Below are positions 38,873-46,035 of a DNA stretch of 64,000 bases, one piece after another (position 1 is the first letter of the stretch; each line of letters begins with the position of its first letter). The stretch lies in NCBI RefSeq assembly GCF_000747525.1, contig NZ_CP009278.1:3472001-3536000 (forward strand), read 5' to 3'. This DNA is from Sphingobacterium sp. ML3W. Its GTDB lineage: Bacteria > Bacteroidota > Bacteroidia > Sphingobacteriales > Sphingobacteriaceae. The notes under the pieces were generated by a model. The model had not been told where the DNA came from and did no database searches. It was given only the letters and a program-made list of their open reading frames with translations. The translations under genes and the position numbers were made by a program.

Positions 38873-38907
38873 AAAAAAGGTCGAACCATGCACGATGGTT
38901 CGACCTT
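38873..38907 (-). terminator. Strong terminator of the HTH-protein gene
   Basis: Perfect 13-bp arms AAGGTCGAACCAT / ATGGTTCGACCTT, loop GCACG. On the minus strand it is followed by a T6 tract. It lies about 195 bp after the HTH gene, so the message would include the whole 11-bp repeat array. Confidence 0.8.
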
Positions 38908-38977
38908 ATTTCAAGATTGTTCCGTATCTGTGGGTAGACAGATACGGGTAGACAAAGGGGCTTTATCGGCCGTTATT

Positions 38978-39088
38978 CGACACGTTGTCGAAGCCCAGTC
39001 GAAGCGCTCCCGAACAAGTGTCGAACAAGTCCCGAACAAGTGTCGAAGCGGCCACGAACAACAGTCGAACAAACCTCGAACAGCTTGT
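38978..39088. repeat. Ten-unit array with exact 11-bp period
   Basis: CGA recurs at 38978, 38989, 39000, 39011, 39022, 39033, 39044, 39055, 39066 and 39077, that is every 11 bp without exception. The best-conserved units read CGAACAAGTGT, CGAACAAGTCC, CGAACAAGTGT, CGAACAACAGT and CGAACAAACCT. The segment is visibly GC-richer than its surroundings. The period is not a multiple of three, so coding does not explain it; about one DNA helical turn per unit places every CGA on one face of the duplex. It lies between the HTH gene and its terminator. Confidence 0.75.
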
Positions 39089-39100
39089 CCCGAAAAAGGA

Positions 39101-39418
39101 CTATATCCGTCCCCTCCGCTTCCCTTCTGCCAATTGCTGGACCAGATCCTCTTTAAAAAAATAATGGCGTTTTCCTTTTCTTCGCGGTACCAACTCCCCT
39201 TGCCTTACCCAGCGGTAGTACGTTGCGGTCGAAATATTCAAAATCTCAACCACTTGGTTGATATCCATCAACCCAGAAATCTGCGAAAGATCGTCTTCGA
39301 TTATCGCATGTTGCTGCAGTTGCACAGGCAAAGATGGCTCTTCCTTAGGTGCAGATTTTTCCAATAAACTGATAATGGTTTCCAGTTGTTGGCAGATTCG
39401 TTTTATTAAACTTAACAT
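39101..39418 (-). CDS. Helix-turn-helix (excisionase/MerR-like) DNA-binding protein
   Basis: 105 aa. The N-terminal half is a short amphipathic helix (MLSLIKRICQQLETIISLLE) and linker. The C-terminal half is an HTH_17-type domain: LMDINQVVEILNISTATYYR, WVRQGELVPRRKGKRHYFFK, EDLVQQLAEG. Such proteins act as small regulators or recombination directionality factors in mobile elements of Bacteroidota. No integrase lies next to it. The 11-bp array directly past its stop codon is a natural candidate target (inference). Confidence 0.75.
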   Translation of the reverse strand: MLSLIKRICQQLETIISLLEKSAPKEEPSLPVQLQQHAIIEDDLSQISGLMDINQVVEILNISTATYYRWVRQGELVPRRKGKRHYFFKEDLVQQLAEGKRRGRI

Positions 39419-39510
39419 AAAATTTACTGTTAAAGCCCGGCACCGAATCCATGGGTTTCAAGATCAAGATTGCACCACCTCGCACCCCAATACCTAAGCG
39501 GTCATTCATT

Positions 39511-40755
39511 TCAACTATCACTTACAAAATCTGAATGAAAGGTATCGTACAATCTCGCAACATCCATTTTTAGCAAGTTATCATACTCCCAAAAATTATC
39601 ATATCTTTCCTTTAATCGACCTGTTTTCAACAGCTTGGTCATACGTTCATTACCCAGTTTATCATCTATGATCGCTCTAAAAAAAGCAACCATAACGACA
39701 TCTTTTTTACCACTCCCGTGCACCCCCGGTTTCAAATTCTTTTCACAATACAACATATTGACAAAAGCATCCTTAGAAATTTTTACCATCCACGGATTTT
39801 CCATCAATTGATTTGCAACCACAGTAGGTAATAACCATTTACTTCCATCAGCATAAATAGCGAAATAAGCATTTTCTACCCTTTCCATGATCATCAGTTC
39901 GAATACAAATTTTAGAATTTCAGTAGATGAAACCCGATGCAGGTTCCTTTCATAGATGTAGTTCAACAGTACATGTACCTTACGGCTTTCAATCCAAAGT
40001 ATCGGTAGTGATTTTTCTTCAGAGATGACCATCCCTTCTTCCAATAGCTTGACCCTGTCGCTCAACAGTGCAACCACATGGGTCAAGGCTTCTTTTTCGA
40101 TCAGCAATTGTTTGGATAAGTGCCCTTTTTCCTTCATTTCAACAGACAGGTTTTCATTGCATTTTTTCAACTCTTCCTTACTGCTAGACAGTGCTCTATT
40201 CTGCGACAACAATTCGGTTTTTATATCCACCAATTTGCGATTAACATTTACCAAAGAACTGTTATTAACTTTCAACAATTGATTTTCCTCCAACAACCTC
40301 TTCTCTTCACCAAAAGAGAACAACGACAGCTTTGGATGAAAAAACAGGTAGATACAATAAAGAAATATGGGGATGATAAAAAACCAGAAATCGGCCTTAA
40401 AATAGGCCATAGAAAAAAGTGAGGTGCTGGTTCTCCCTACTATAACGGTATACAATAAAATCAAATGAAATACCCAAATGACAAATACAGTAGCTAGCAA
40501 GAATAAGATCAACTTGACAGTTGTGGGTAGTTGTTGAAACCTTGAACCAAAATTAAAGGCATGCATTACTCGAGCTATATAATACAAGTAAAGTACCAAC
40601 AAGGGCATGGTGAGCAAAATAGTCAACCAAATTATGGGTCTCTCCACTCGGGGCATCAGATTGTCCCAAGCACTTCCCAAATTAATTAAAAGTGCATAGA
40701 ATACAACTCCAGTAGCATACCAGACATGTTTGGAGTTCAATTTAATTGTAAGCAT
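39511..40755 (-). CDS. Membrane protein with long coiled coil and LytTR-like C-terminal domain
   Basis: 414 aa. Four predicted transmembrane helices occupy residues about 10-155 (VWYATGVVFYALLINLG; IIWLTILLTMPLLVLYLYYI; LILFLLATVFVIWVFHLILL; DFWFFIIPIFLYCIYLFF). Residues about 165-245 form a strong coiled coil. The C-terminal 160 residues contain AYFAIYADGSKWLLPTVVAN and PWMVKISKDAFVNMLYCEKN, which resemble the strand-turn pattern of LytTR DNA-binding domains. I am not certain of that match. It would be a membrane-anchored regulator; no kinase motif is seen. Divergent from the 41024 gene, with a palindrome in the shared promoter region. Confidence 0.6.
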   Translation of the reverse strand: MLTIKLNSKHVWYATGVVFYALLINLGSAWDNLMPRVERPIIWLTILLTMPLLVLYLYYIARVMHAFNFGSRFQQLPTTVKLILFLLATVFVIWVFHLILLYTVIVGRTSTSLFSMAYFKADFWFFIIPIFLYCIYLFFHPKLSLFSFGEEKRLLEENQLLKVNNSSLVNVNRKLVDIKTELLSQNRALSSSKEELKKCNENLSVEMKEKGHLSKQLLIEKEALTHVVALLSDRVKLLEEGMVISEEKSLPILWIESRKVHVLLNYIYERNLHRVSSTEILKFVFELMIMERVENAYFAIYADGSKWLLPTVVANQLMENPWMVKISKDAFVNMLYCEKNLKPGVHGSGKKDVVMVAFFRAIIDDKLGNERMTKLLKTGRLKERYDNFWEYDNLLKMDVARLYDTFHSDFVSDS

Positions 40756-40917
40756 AGATTTTTAACAAATTGTTTTATAAAAAGCAACAATTATAGCAAA
40801 ATTAAAAATAGATGCAACCATTTTTTTTAATAATAAAAACTAAAAAATGTTTTTTACTAAAAAACAAACAAAAACCTTAATTAAGGTTAAAATACGGGCT
40901 ATTATTATAATGATAAG

Positions 40918-40943
40918 CAAATGTTCACAAATGTGAACATTTG
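40918..40943. promoter_or_regulatory. Palindrome in the divergent promoter region
   Basis: Perfect arms CAAATGTTCAC / GTGAACATTTG (40918-40928, 40933-40943) separated by AAAT, 81 bp before the 41024 gene. A third CAAATGT lies at about 40957. The form suits a dimeric regulator; the Crp-like protein encoded nearby is a candidate binder (inference). Confidence 0.5.
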
Positions 40944-41023
40944 GGATATTCATAGCAAATGTCCCTTGACAGCATCAAAAAATGTGTATTTATTTGCATT
41001 TCATTAAATCTGAACTTACAAAC

Positions 41024-41395
41024 ATGAAAAATTCTTTCAACAACGCAGGTGTTGCGACTTTTCACCATTATCTATTTTTATTGCACATCACCGATCGCCA
41101 GGTAGTCATCGATCTGGTACGTGCCGATCTAGGGCAGTTCCTACTCGATTATTTCGACATGAGTCCCAGCCAACAAGCATTTATTATGACTATGACAAAT
41201 GATTTTAAAGAAACCACAGGTGCAGGTATTGCCGAAACATGGGAATCTGGACAAGCCGTCCAATTTCAGAAAGATACGCCAGCACCAGGAGAGGATGTCA
41301 AGGACCTGGTCGTTATTGACCCCAGTTCACTGTTCAATACCACTTCTTCACGAATCCCCATTTCCATCCATATTCGATATCGTTCAGCTCAGTAA
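41024..41395 (+). CDS. Hypothetical protein, 123 aa
   Basis: Start at MKNSFNNAGVATFHHYLFLL (41024) is preferred to the in-frame codon at 40982. The N-terminal half (about 1-70) is helical with LLHITDRQVVIDLVRADLGQ and FLLDYFDMSPSQQAFIMTMT. The second half is polar and ends in a beta-like RIPISIHIRYRSAQ. There is no signal peptide, no transmembrane helix and no recognised family. It is encoded upstream of the Crp-like regulator on the same strand with a palindrome in its promoter region, so it may be part of one regulatory cassette. Confidence 0.5.
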   Translation: MKNSFNNAGVATFHHYLFLLHITDRQVVIDLVRADLGQFLLDYFDMSPSQQAFIMTMTNDFKETTGAGIAETWESGQAVQFQKDTPAPGEDVKDLVVIDPSSLFNTTSSRIPISIHIRYRSAQ

Positions 41396-41562
41396 ACCAA
41401 TTAAGGAAAATTGCACCGATCACAATCCTTCCTTGTATTCCCAAAAAAATCAATTACTGGAGTATAAGCAATAATTCGAAGTAATGGGAATGGCCCACCT
41501 CTGACCGGACACCCAGGTTCGGTCAGTATTGAGACATTTCACATCACCCAATAAACCAAAAT

Positions 41563-42105
41563 ATGAGAAAAACCAAAGAAGAAATAATGGATATCATTTT
41601 TAAGGACATCTATTCCAATTGGAAAACAGATATCCCTGAACTGGCCTATGCATTTGAAGAAGTACAATTCATCAAAGGAGAACAATTGACCAACAATTGG
41701 GGAGATCTATATTTCCTGACTGAAGGTATGATGGGTAAATATGACAAGACCTGTCCAGTACGCTACGCCCTACCGGGCGAACCCTTATTAATCCCTAACA
41801 GCCGACATAACTTTCAGTTTCGAGCGGCAAGCGATACTAAAGCCTATGTCATGAGTAGACAAGCGTTGCACGCCATGAATCAAAGCAATAGTAAGTTCTT
41901 CGAATTTTATACCTACCTAATCGATAAACAGCAGCAACACATCGATTATAGGCAACAATTACTTTGCATAGCCAATTTTGATAAATATGAATTTGTATTA
42001 AAAAAATACCCATACATCAGAACGCATATCAAACATAAAGAACTAGCACTTTTTATGGGAGTCAGTGTTGAATATTTAAGACAATTATATAGAAATTCTT
42101 TTTGA
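41563..42105 (+). CDS. Crp/Fnr-like transcriptional regulator
   Basis: 180 aa. The N-terminal region (about 15-125) has a cyclic-nucleotide-binding-like jelly roll (EEVQFIKGEQLTNNWGDLYF; ALPGEPLLIPNSRHNFQF). The C-terminal region has a short helix-turn-helix HIKHKELALFMGVSVEYLRQ. The order resembles the many Bacteroidota Crp/Fnr-type proteins without a conserved cAMP pocket. The palindromes at 40918 and 42182 are possible targets. Family assignment is moderately sure and the ligand is unknown. Confidence 0.65.
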   Translation: MRKTKEEIMDIIFKDIYSNWKTDIPELAYAFEEVQFIKGEQLTNNWGDLYFLTEGMMGKYDKTCPVRYALPGEPLLIPNSRHNFQFRAASDTKAYVMSRQALHAMNQSNSKFFEFYTYLIDKQQQHIDYRQQLLCIANFDKYEFVLKKYPYIRTHIKHKELALFMGVSVEYLRQLYRNSF

Positions 42106-42181
42106 TAAAAAACATTACAACATGATTTCCAAGACATTAATCTCCACTTAAACACTAGAAAGGAGCATTTTTAAGAAAATG

Positions 42182-42217
42182 GCGATTTTATGCTCAAACA
42201 TTTGTGCATAAAATCGC
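42182..42217. repeat. 12-bp perfect inverted repeat
   Basis: GCGATTTTATGC / GCATAAAATCGC (42182-42193, 42206-42217) around a 12-nt loop. A further AAAATCGCAA follows at about 42232. It lies 77 bp after the Crp-like gene; terminator or operator. Confidence 0.55.
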
Positions 42218-42274
42218 AATTCATTGGTGTCAAAATCGCAAATAACACCAAAAAGTTCTGTTCACCTTTGAAAT

Positions 42275-42725
42275 ATCAGATCGGTCATCGCATGATATGC
42301 CCGAAACAAAAAGAAGAAAATAGCACGTAACGAGTACCGTTATCAAGCGGATTTCCGATCTGATTTAAACAAGAGGTAAACATGGAACAACAAGATACAA
42401 ACCAAAAAGGATTTGCTGAGCGGCAGCCAAATTGCACAAGCCAAGACAGCTTGCATGCAAGCTTCTGGCCATCAGCATTACGCTGCAAGGAGGCCGATCA
42501 GCTTGCGCTGGGTAGCAAGATCCTATTGGGAAGCTGCTGTTGTGCCGGTCCGGTGCGCGATGCACAGGGACGCCGCCACGTACCTTTCCCCGCGTCTGCG
42601 GTACAGACAATTAGAAAAAACAAAAAAGTCGCGGGCGGATGGTGTACCAGTTGGTTCGCCACTGCAATTTAACGTGCAAATAATTATGATAACATGCAAT
42701 GTGTATAGAGATACGCATTGAAATA
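42275..42725. other. GC-richer structured island, function unknown
   Basis: Bounded on the left by the 10-bp inverted repeat ATCAGATCGG (42275-42284) / CCGATCTGAT (42355-42364). The stretch 42410-42660 is clearly richer in G and C than the AT-rich neighbourhood. It contains a 14-bp palindrome GCTTGCATGCAAGC (42449-42462), many short G/C stems, and ends in a hairpin AATGTGTAT / ATACGCATT (42698-42720). Overlapping frames of about 70-100 codons occur on both strands in this piece. One on the plus strand from 42382 (MEQQDTNQKGFAERQ...) has a fair upstream AGAGG and several Cys. No frame is convincing, and such all-frame openness is expected from GC bias. A structured RNA or a mobile non-coding element is equally possible. 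Confidence 0.4.
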
Positions 42726-42762
42726 ACACCAATAAATTTCACTTTATTTATACTTGTCAATT

Positions 42763-42987
42763 ATGGCACTATTTAATTTTACGGGCACAGACCCATCGCA
42801 ACCTTCACATTATAGCTTAGCAACAACTACTCCTACATGCCCTCCACCTACACAGCAAATGTGTACACTTCAGGCCATGAACGATGGTGCTAACAATCCA
42901 GTTATTACTGATGCTCTGAAAAATGAAATCATCAATTCATTACAGAATGAGATAAATGGATTAAATGTGAGTTTAAAATCGAGATAA
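42763..42987 (+). CDS. 74-aa protein of a duplicated family (copy 1), Cys pair
   Basis: Reads MALFNFTGTDPSQPSHYSLA, TTTPTCPPPTQQMCTLQAMN, DGANNPVITDALKNEIINSL and QNEINGLNVSLKSR. About half of the positions match the next gene, including TGTDPS-PSHY, a C-x6-C pair, and NPVITDALKNE-IN-LQN. No signal peptide or transmembrane helix. The middle is Cys/Pro-rich and the C-terminus is one amphipathic helix. Function is unknown. It is an independent unit: a hairpin precedes it and another follows it. The neighbour beyond copy 2 encodes a TlpA-type thiol oxidoreductase on the other strand. Confidence 0.7.
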   Translation: MALFNFTGTDPSQPSHYSLATTTPTCPPPTQQMCTLQAMNDGANNPVITDALKNEIINSLQNEINGLNVSLKSR

Positions 42988-43033
42988 GCGATTTTAGTAA
43001 ACTTATCGACATCAGCGATTGCTACATAAGTAA

Positions 43034-43060
43034 TAGGGTATGACGAAGAGTCATACCCTA
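43034..43060 (+). terminator. Hairpin after copy 1
   Basis: Perfect 11-bp arms TAGGGTATGAC / GTCATACCCTA, loop GAAGA. The GGGTATGA core recurs in the hairpin after copy 2. There is no strong T run. Confidence 0.5.
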
Positions 43061-43087
43061 ATTGATTTAACTTTTAAAACATACAAT

Positions 43088-43312
43088 ATGAATTGGTTTA
43101 AACTAACGGGCACAGACCCATCAAATCCATCACATTACACTTTGGTATCTTCAGCACCTATTTGTATAGCTCCTCCTCAGAGACTTTGTGCCATTTATGC
43201 ATTGAATGACGGAAGTGGTCAACCTGTAATCACTGATGCATTGAAAAATGAAATGATTAATGCATTGCAAAATCAAGTAAACACGACAAACGTACTCTTG
43301 GAATCCAGATAG
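43088..43312 (+). CDS. 74-aa protein of a duplicated family (copy 2), Cys pair
   Basis: Reads MNWFKLTGTDPSNPSHYTLV, SSAPICIAPPQRLCAIYALN, DGSGQPVITDALKNEMINAL and QNQVNTTNVLLESR. Same length as copy 1 with the same domain order: an N-terminal TGTDPSxPSHY motif, a Cys pair spaced by six to seven residues around Pro-Pro, a DG/NDG turn, and an amphipathic C-terminal helix. I do not recognise a named family. The conserved Cys pair could form a disulfide or bind a metal. Separate evolution of the two copies with conserved spacing indicates real coding genes. Confidence 0.72.
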   Translation: MNWFKLTGTDPSNPSHYTLVSSAPICIAPPQRLCAIYALNDGSGQPVITDALKNEMINALQNQVNTTNVLLESR

Positions 43313-43336
43313 TGCATTCATCCGTAATGCATTAAT

Positions 43337-43366
43337 AAAGGGTATGATCTCACCATCATACCCTTT
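43337..43366. terminator. Bidirectional terminator between copy 2 and the TlpA gene
   Basis: Perfect 12-bp arms AAAGGGTATGAT / ATCATACCCTTT with a 6-nt loop, between two convergent genes (stops at 43312 and 43375). Confidence 0.75.
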
Positions 43367-43374
43367 GTATTTAA

Positions 43375-44634
43375 TTATTCATTTACCTCCTCAATCACCA
43401 ATACTTCCTGCATGCCCCGACCTAAAACCGCTTCAATACCATAAGCAGCTAATTGTGCATTCAATTCTTCCAAGTTTGAATAAGAACCAATTATAATCTC
43501 CTCTTTACTATCGACCAAGTCTAAAACTGGCGGAAATTTTTTACCAAGATCAGTCATTACAGCCAGCACAGCGCTATTGGCAAAGTTCATTTTTCTTTCA
43601 CTTAATACTCCTTTATACAGGATAATAGGGCATGCTTTTAATATTAGACAATCCATTTCTTGCATCTCTTTATAAGACCGGATACCAAAAAAACTATGTA
43701 GATCATTCAACACTAAACGTGATTGAGCTGAATCGCTTCGCGGTATCCTATCCAAGCGTTCATAAGATATCGCATTCTTTCTATACCATAGGTCTCCTAT
43801 ATTGGATATATCATAATAACGATCCGGATTCTTTACCTTCAAGACAATCCTTTCAGGTCTTGGGATATAATTTGCCTTCTTTACCTTTGCCCAATTAAAA
43901 AGTATGGCACTATAAATAGAGACATTGTAAAAAGATGTTTTGATAAGCCCTGTTACACTATCTTCTTTAATAACCATAGGTTGAAAAGGAACTCCATTCT
44001 GATAGCCCGAAATCGAAACTCCTTCTTTCGCTTGTTGACTTCCACTCGGAGATTGTCCTTCCAAATCGCCTTTTCCAAAATCATTTTTCCATGGCAAGTC
44101 AATCTTACCAGTTTTATACAACCGTAGTATTTCTTCCTCGGTAATAACTTTATGCCCCGCAATAGCATGTACTTTACCTTGATACAAAAACACCACATGC
44201 GGAACCGTTTGGTGTGGAAACAGTTGCTTGAGATATGTATCTGAATGTATAACTGATAAATTCACGTTATTTTCCTTTAGAAATTCATTGTTTTCAAAAA
44301 ACTTCTCCAAAGTGGCTTTATCCTGCCAAGCTACCGTAATAATCTGCAGTTTATCCTTCAATTTATCTTGCAGTTTTTGCAGCTTGGGCATAGTCTGTAT
44401 ACAAGTGCCACAAGAAGTATCAAAGAAATCCAATATGACAACCTTATCATTCAGTTTTTCCCAATCTATTGTTTTATCCAAGCCACGCATCAATTTGACA
44501 GTAGTTGGGGGAATAAAAGTATCTCCTATTTTAAGCGCCTTGCTTAAATCTACTTTTTGGTACGTCTGGGCATGTGAAGTACTGCATAGCATCAGTAAAC
44601 AGATCTGGAGAACGATCAATTTTAAATGTTTCAT
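43375..44634 (-). CDS. TlpA-like thioredoxin-fold protein, exported, with C-terminal extension
   Basis: 419 aa from MKHLKLIVLQICLLMLCSTS (44634), with signal peptide ending SHA-Q. Residues about 30-165 are a thioredoxin/TlpA fold: KVVILDFFDTSCGTCIQTMP (active site C-G-T-C), then LQIITVAWQDKATLEKFF and a cis-Pro strand FPHQTVPHVVFLYQGKVHAI. The remaining 250 residues are a non-thioredoxin domain common in SusCD-linked TlpA proteins. It probably acts on cysteines of exported proteins in the periplasm. It is the last gene of the SusC-SusD-TlpA operon, 25 bp after the SusD stop. Confidence 0.85.
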   Translation of the reverse strand: MKHLKLIVLQICLLMLCSTSHAQTYQKVDLSKALKIGDTFIPPTTVKLMRGLDKTIDWEKLNDKVVILDFFDTSCGTCIQTMPKLQKLQDKLKDKLQIITVAWQDKATLEKFFENNEFLKENNVNLSVIHSDTYLKQLFPHQTVPHVVFLYQGKVHAIAGHKVITEEEILRLYKTGKIDLPWKNDFGKGDLEGQSPSGSQQAKEGVSISGYQNGVPFQPMVIKEDSVTGLIKTSFYNVSIYSAILFNWAKVKKANYIPRPERIVLKVKNPDRYYDISNIGDLWYRKNAISYERLDRIPRSDSAQSRLVLNDLHSFFGIRSYKEMQEMDCLILKACPIILYKGVLSERKMNFANSAVLAVMTDLGKKFPPVLDLVDSKEEIIIGSYSNLEELNAQLAAYGIEAVLGRGMQEVLVIEEVNE

Positions 44635-44659
44635 AATTACTTTTTTTATAAATGATTGT

Positions 44660-46018
44660 TTAACGTATGTTTTGAGGTATTTTGCCAATAATAACAACTG
44701 GTTCAGGAAGTCGAAAAGCATATTTTATACTATTCGGACTGAGCGTATACTCCTTACCCTTCACCACTTTTTTAAGTGTTTTTTGAAAGCGCGGATCCAG
44801 ATTCAACCGTTTCAGATCTGACCAGCGACGTCCTCGAAACACCAATTCCTTTTGACGTTCTATAAGAATCAAAGGCAAAAGCAAGTCTGGACTCGTTTCC
44901 ACTACAGGAATAAATTGGTTCTTATCTTGCCTATTCTTAAGAAGGGTATTTAAAGTAGATAATGCTTCTGTTACTTTTCCAATCCGAGCTGCTGCTTCAG
45001 CTTTTACTAGGTACATCTCACTACTGGTCAGCCCTACAAATATGGTTGCAAGTGCTTTATCATAATTACCCTTGAAACCATAAGTATCCTGCGGGAAAAG
45101 GTTTTTTCTGAAAAATAAGGTCTTTCTCAAATCGTTATCTGCATATGACCTGTATAATGTAGAATCGACTAATCCATTGTTCAAGCTCATTGGACCTGCT
45201 GTACCTGTAATAGCCGCAAATAGTACTTCCACATTAAATCTATCAATAGGAAGATCTGCAGAAGTATTCAGGGTGTTAAAATCCATCAAATTAGCGTGAG
45301 TCTGTAGACTTGAATCAGCATAGAGGTATGCCTGTTGATAGTTACCCATATACAGGTAAGCACGGGCAAGACCTGCATAGGCACTGGCACGAAATGGCCT
45401 ACCCTTTATCGCTTCCAGCAGTGGCAACTGCCATACAGCAGTTTTATAATCCTTAATAACCTGATCAAAACTTTGTTGTACACTTACCCGAGTTGAGGGT
45501 TCATCAATACCTGGATCCAAGCGCAAGGGTATCCCTAATTCAGACATGGCAGTTCCTGCCTGATAAGGGGGAGCAAATACTTCCAGCAGTTGCTGAAAGG
45601 CGAAAGCACGATAAAAGTGTGCAATACCCGATAAGTTTTTACTCTCCTTATCTGAGCCAATTGTACCCAAGTTATCTATAATCTCCAATACTTGATTCGC
45701 ATTATATACAACTTTATAGGGCCTTTGCCATTGCATGATATCATTATTAGGTTCATCCAACCAGCTATAGGTATTCTGCTGCTCCAAATTTAGAGCACCA
45801 TCAAAATTTTCATCAGTCAGATAATATTCATCCGCTCCCCACTCTCCGAATAAGGGATATCCGGTATTCATCGCGCTATAATTATTGAGCAACAACTCTG
45901 CTTCATTCAATGTCTTTGGAATGACCATTTTAATATCAGGCTTCTCTTCCAAAAAATTGTTGCAGCCACAAAAAAGAAGCAAAGTCCAAATCCCTACAGT
46001 AAGATTATTTGTTTTCAT
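44660..46018 (-). CDS. SusD/RagB family lipoprotein
   Basis: 452 aa. The lipoprotein signal MKTNNLTVGIWTLLLFCGC ends at a Cys. The SusD-like TPR core has RPYKVVYNANQVLEIIDNLG, NLSGIAHFYRAFAFQQLLEV, ASAYAGLARAYLYMGNYQQA, EMYLVKAEAAARIGKVTEAL and ERQKELVFRGRRWSDLKRLN. It is shorter than the other SusD in the window. It partners the SusC encoded 17 bp upstream. SusCD pairs beside TlpA genes are often linked to peptide or protein-derived ligands rather than polysaccharide; here that is inference. Confidence 0.93.
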   Translation of the reverse strand: MKTNNLTVGIWTLLLFCGCNNFLEEKPDIKMVIPKTLNEAELLLNNYSAMNTGYPLFGEWGADEYYLTDENFDGALNLEQQNTYSWLDEPNNDIMQWQRPYKVVYNANQVLEIIDNLGTIGSDKESKNLSGIAHFYRAFAFQQLLEVFAPPYQAGTAMSELGIPLRLDPGIDEPSTRVSVQQSFDQVIKDYKTAVWQLPLLEAIKGRPFRASAYAGLARAYLYMGNYQQAYLYADSSLQTHANLMDFNTLNTSADLPIDRFNVEVLFAAITGTAGPMSLNNGLVDSTLYRSYADNDLRKTLFFRKNLFPQDTYGFKGNYDKALATIFVGLTSSEMYLVKAEAAARIGKVTEALSTLNTLLKNRQDKNQFIPVVETSPDLLLPLILIERQKELVFRGRRWSDLKRLNLDPRFQKTLKKVVKGKEYTLSPNSIKYAFRLPEPVVIIGKIPQNIR

Positions 46019-46035
46019 GATAGAAAGATTAAAGG

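Noticed and set aside
38888..39367. 159-codon plus-strand frame across the 11-bp array
   Set aside because: It runs antisense through the HTH gene and through the 11-bp repeats; an 11-bp period cannot keep a coding repeat unit, so this is a shadow frame.
42365..42732. Several overlapping frames of 70-100 codons on both strands in the GC-rich island
   Set aside because: Openness in nearly all frames reflects local composition; no frame shows a domain, a signal or a family motif. Kept only as an island of unknown nature.
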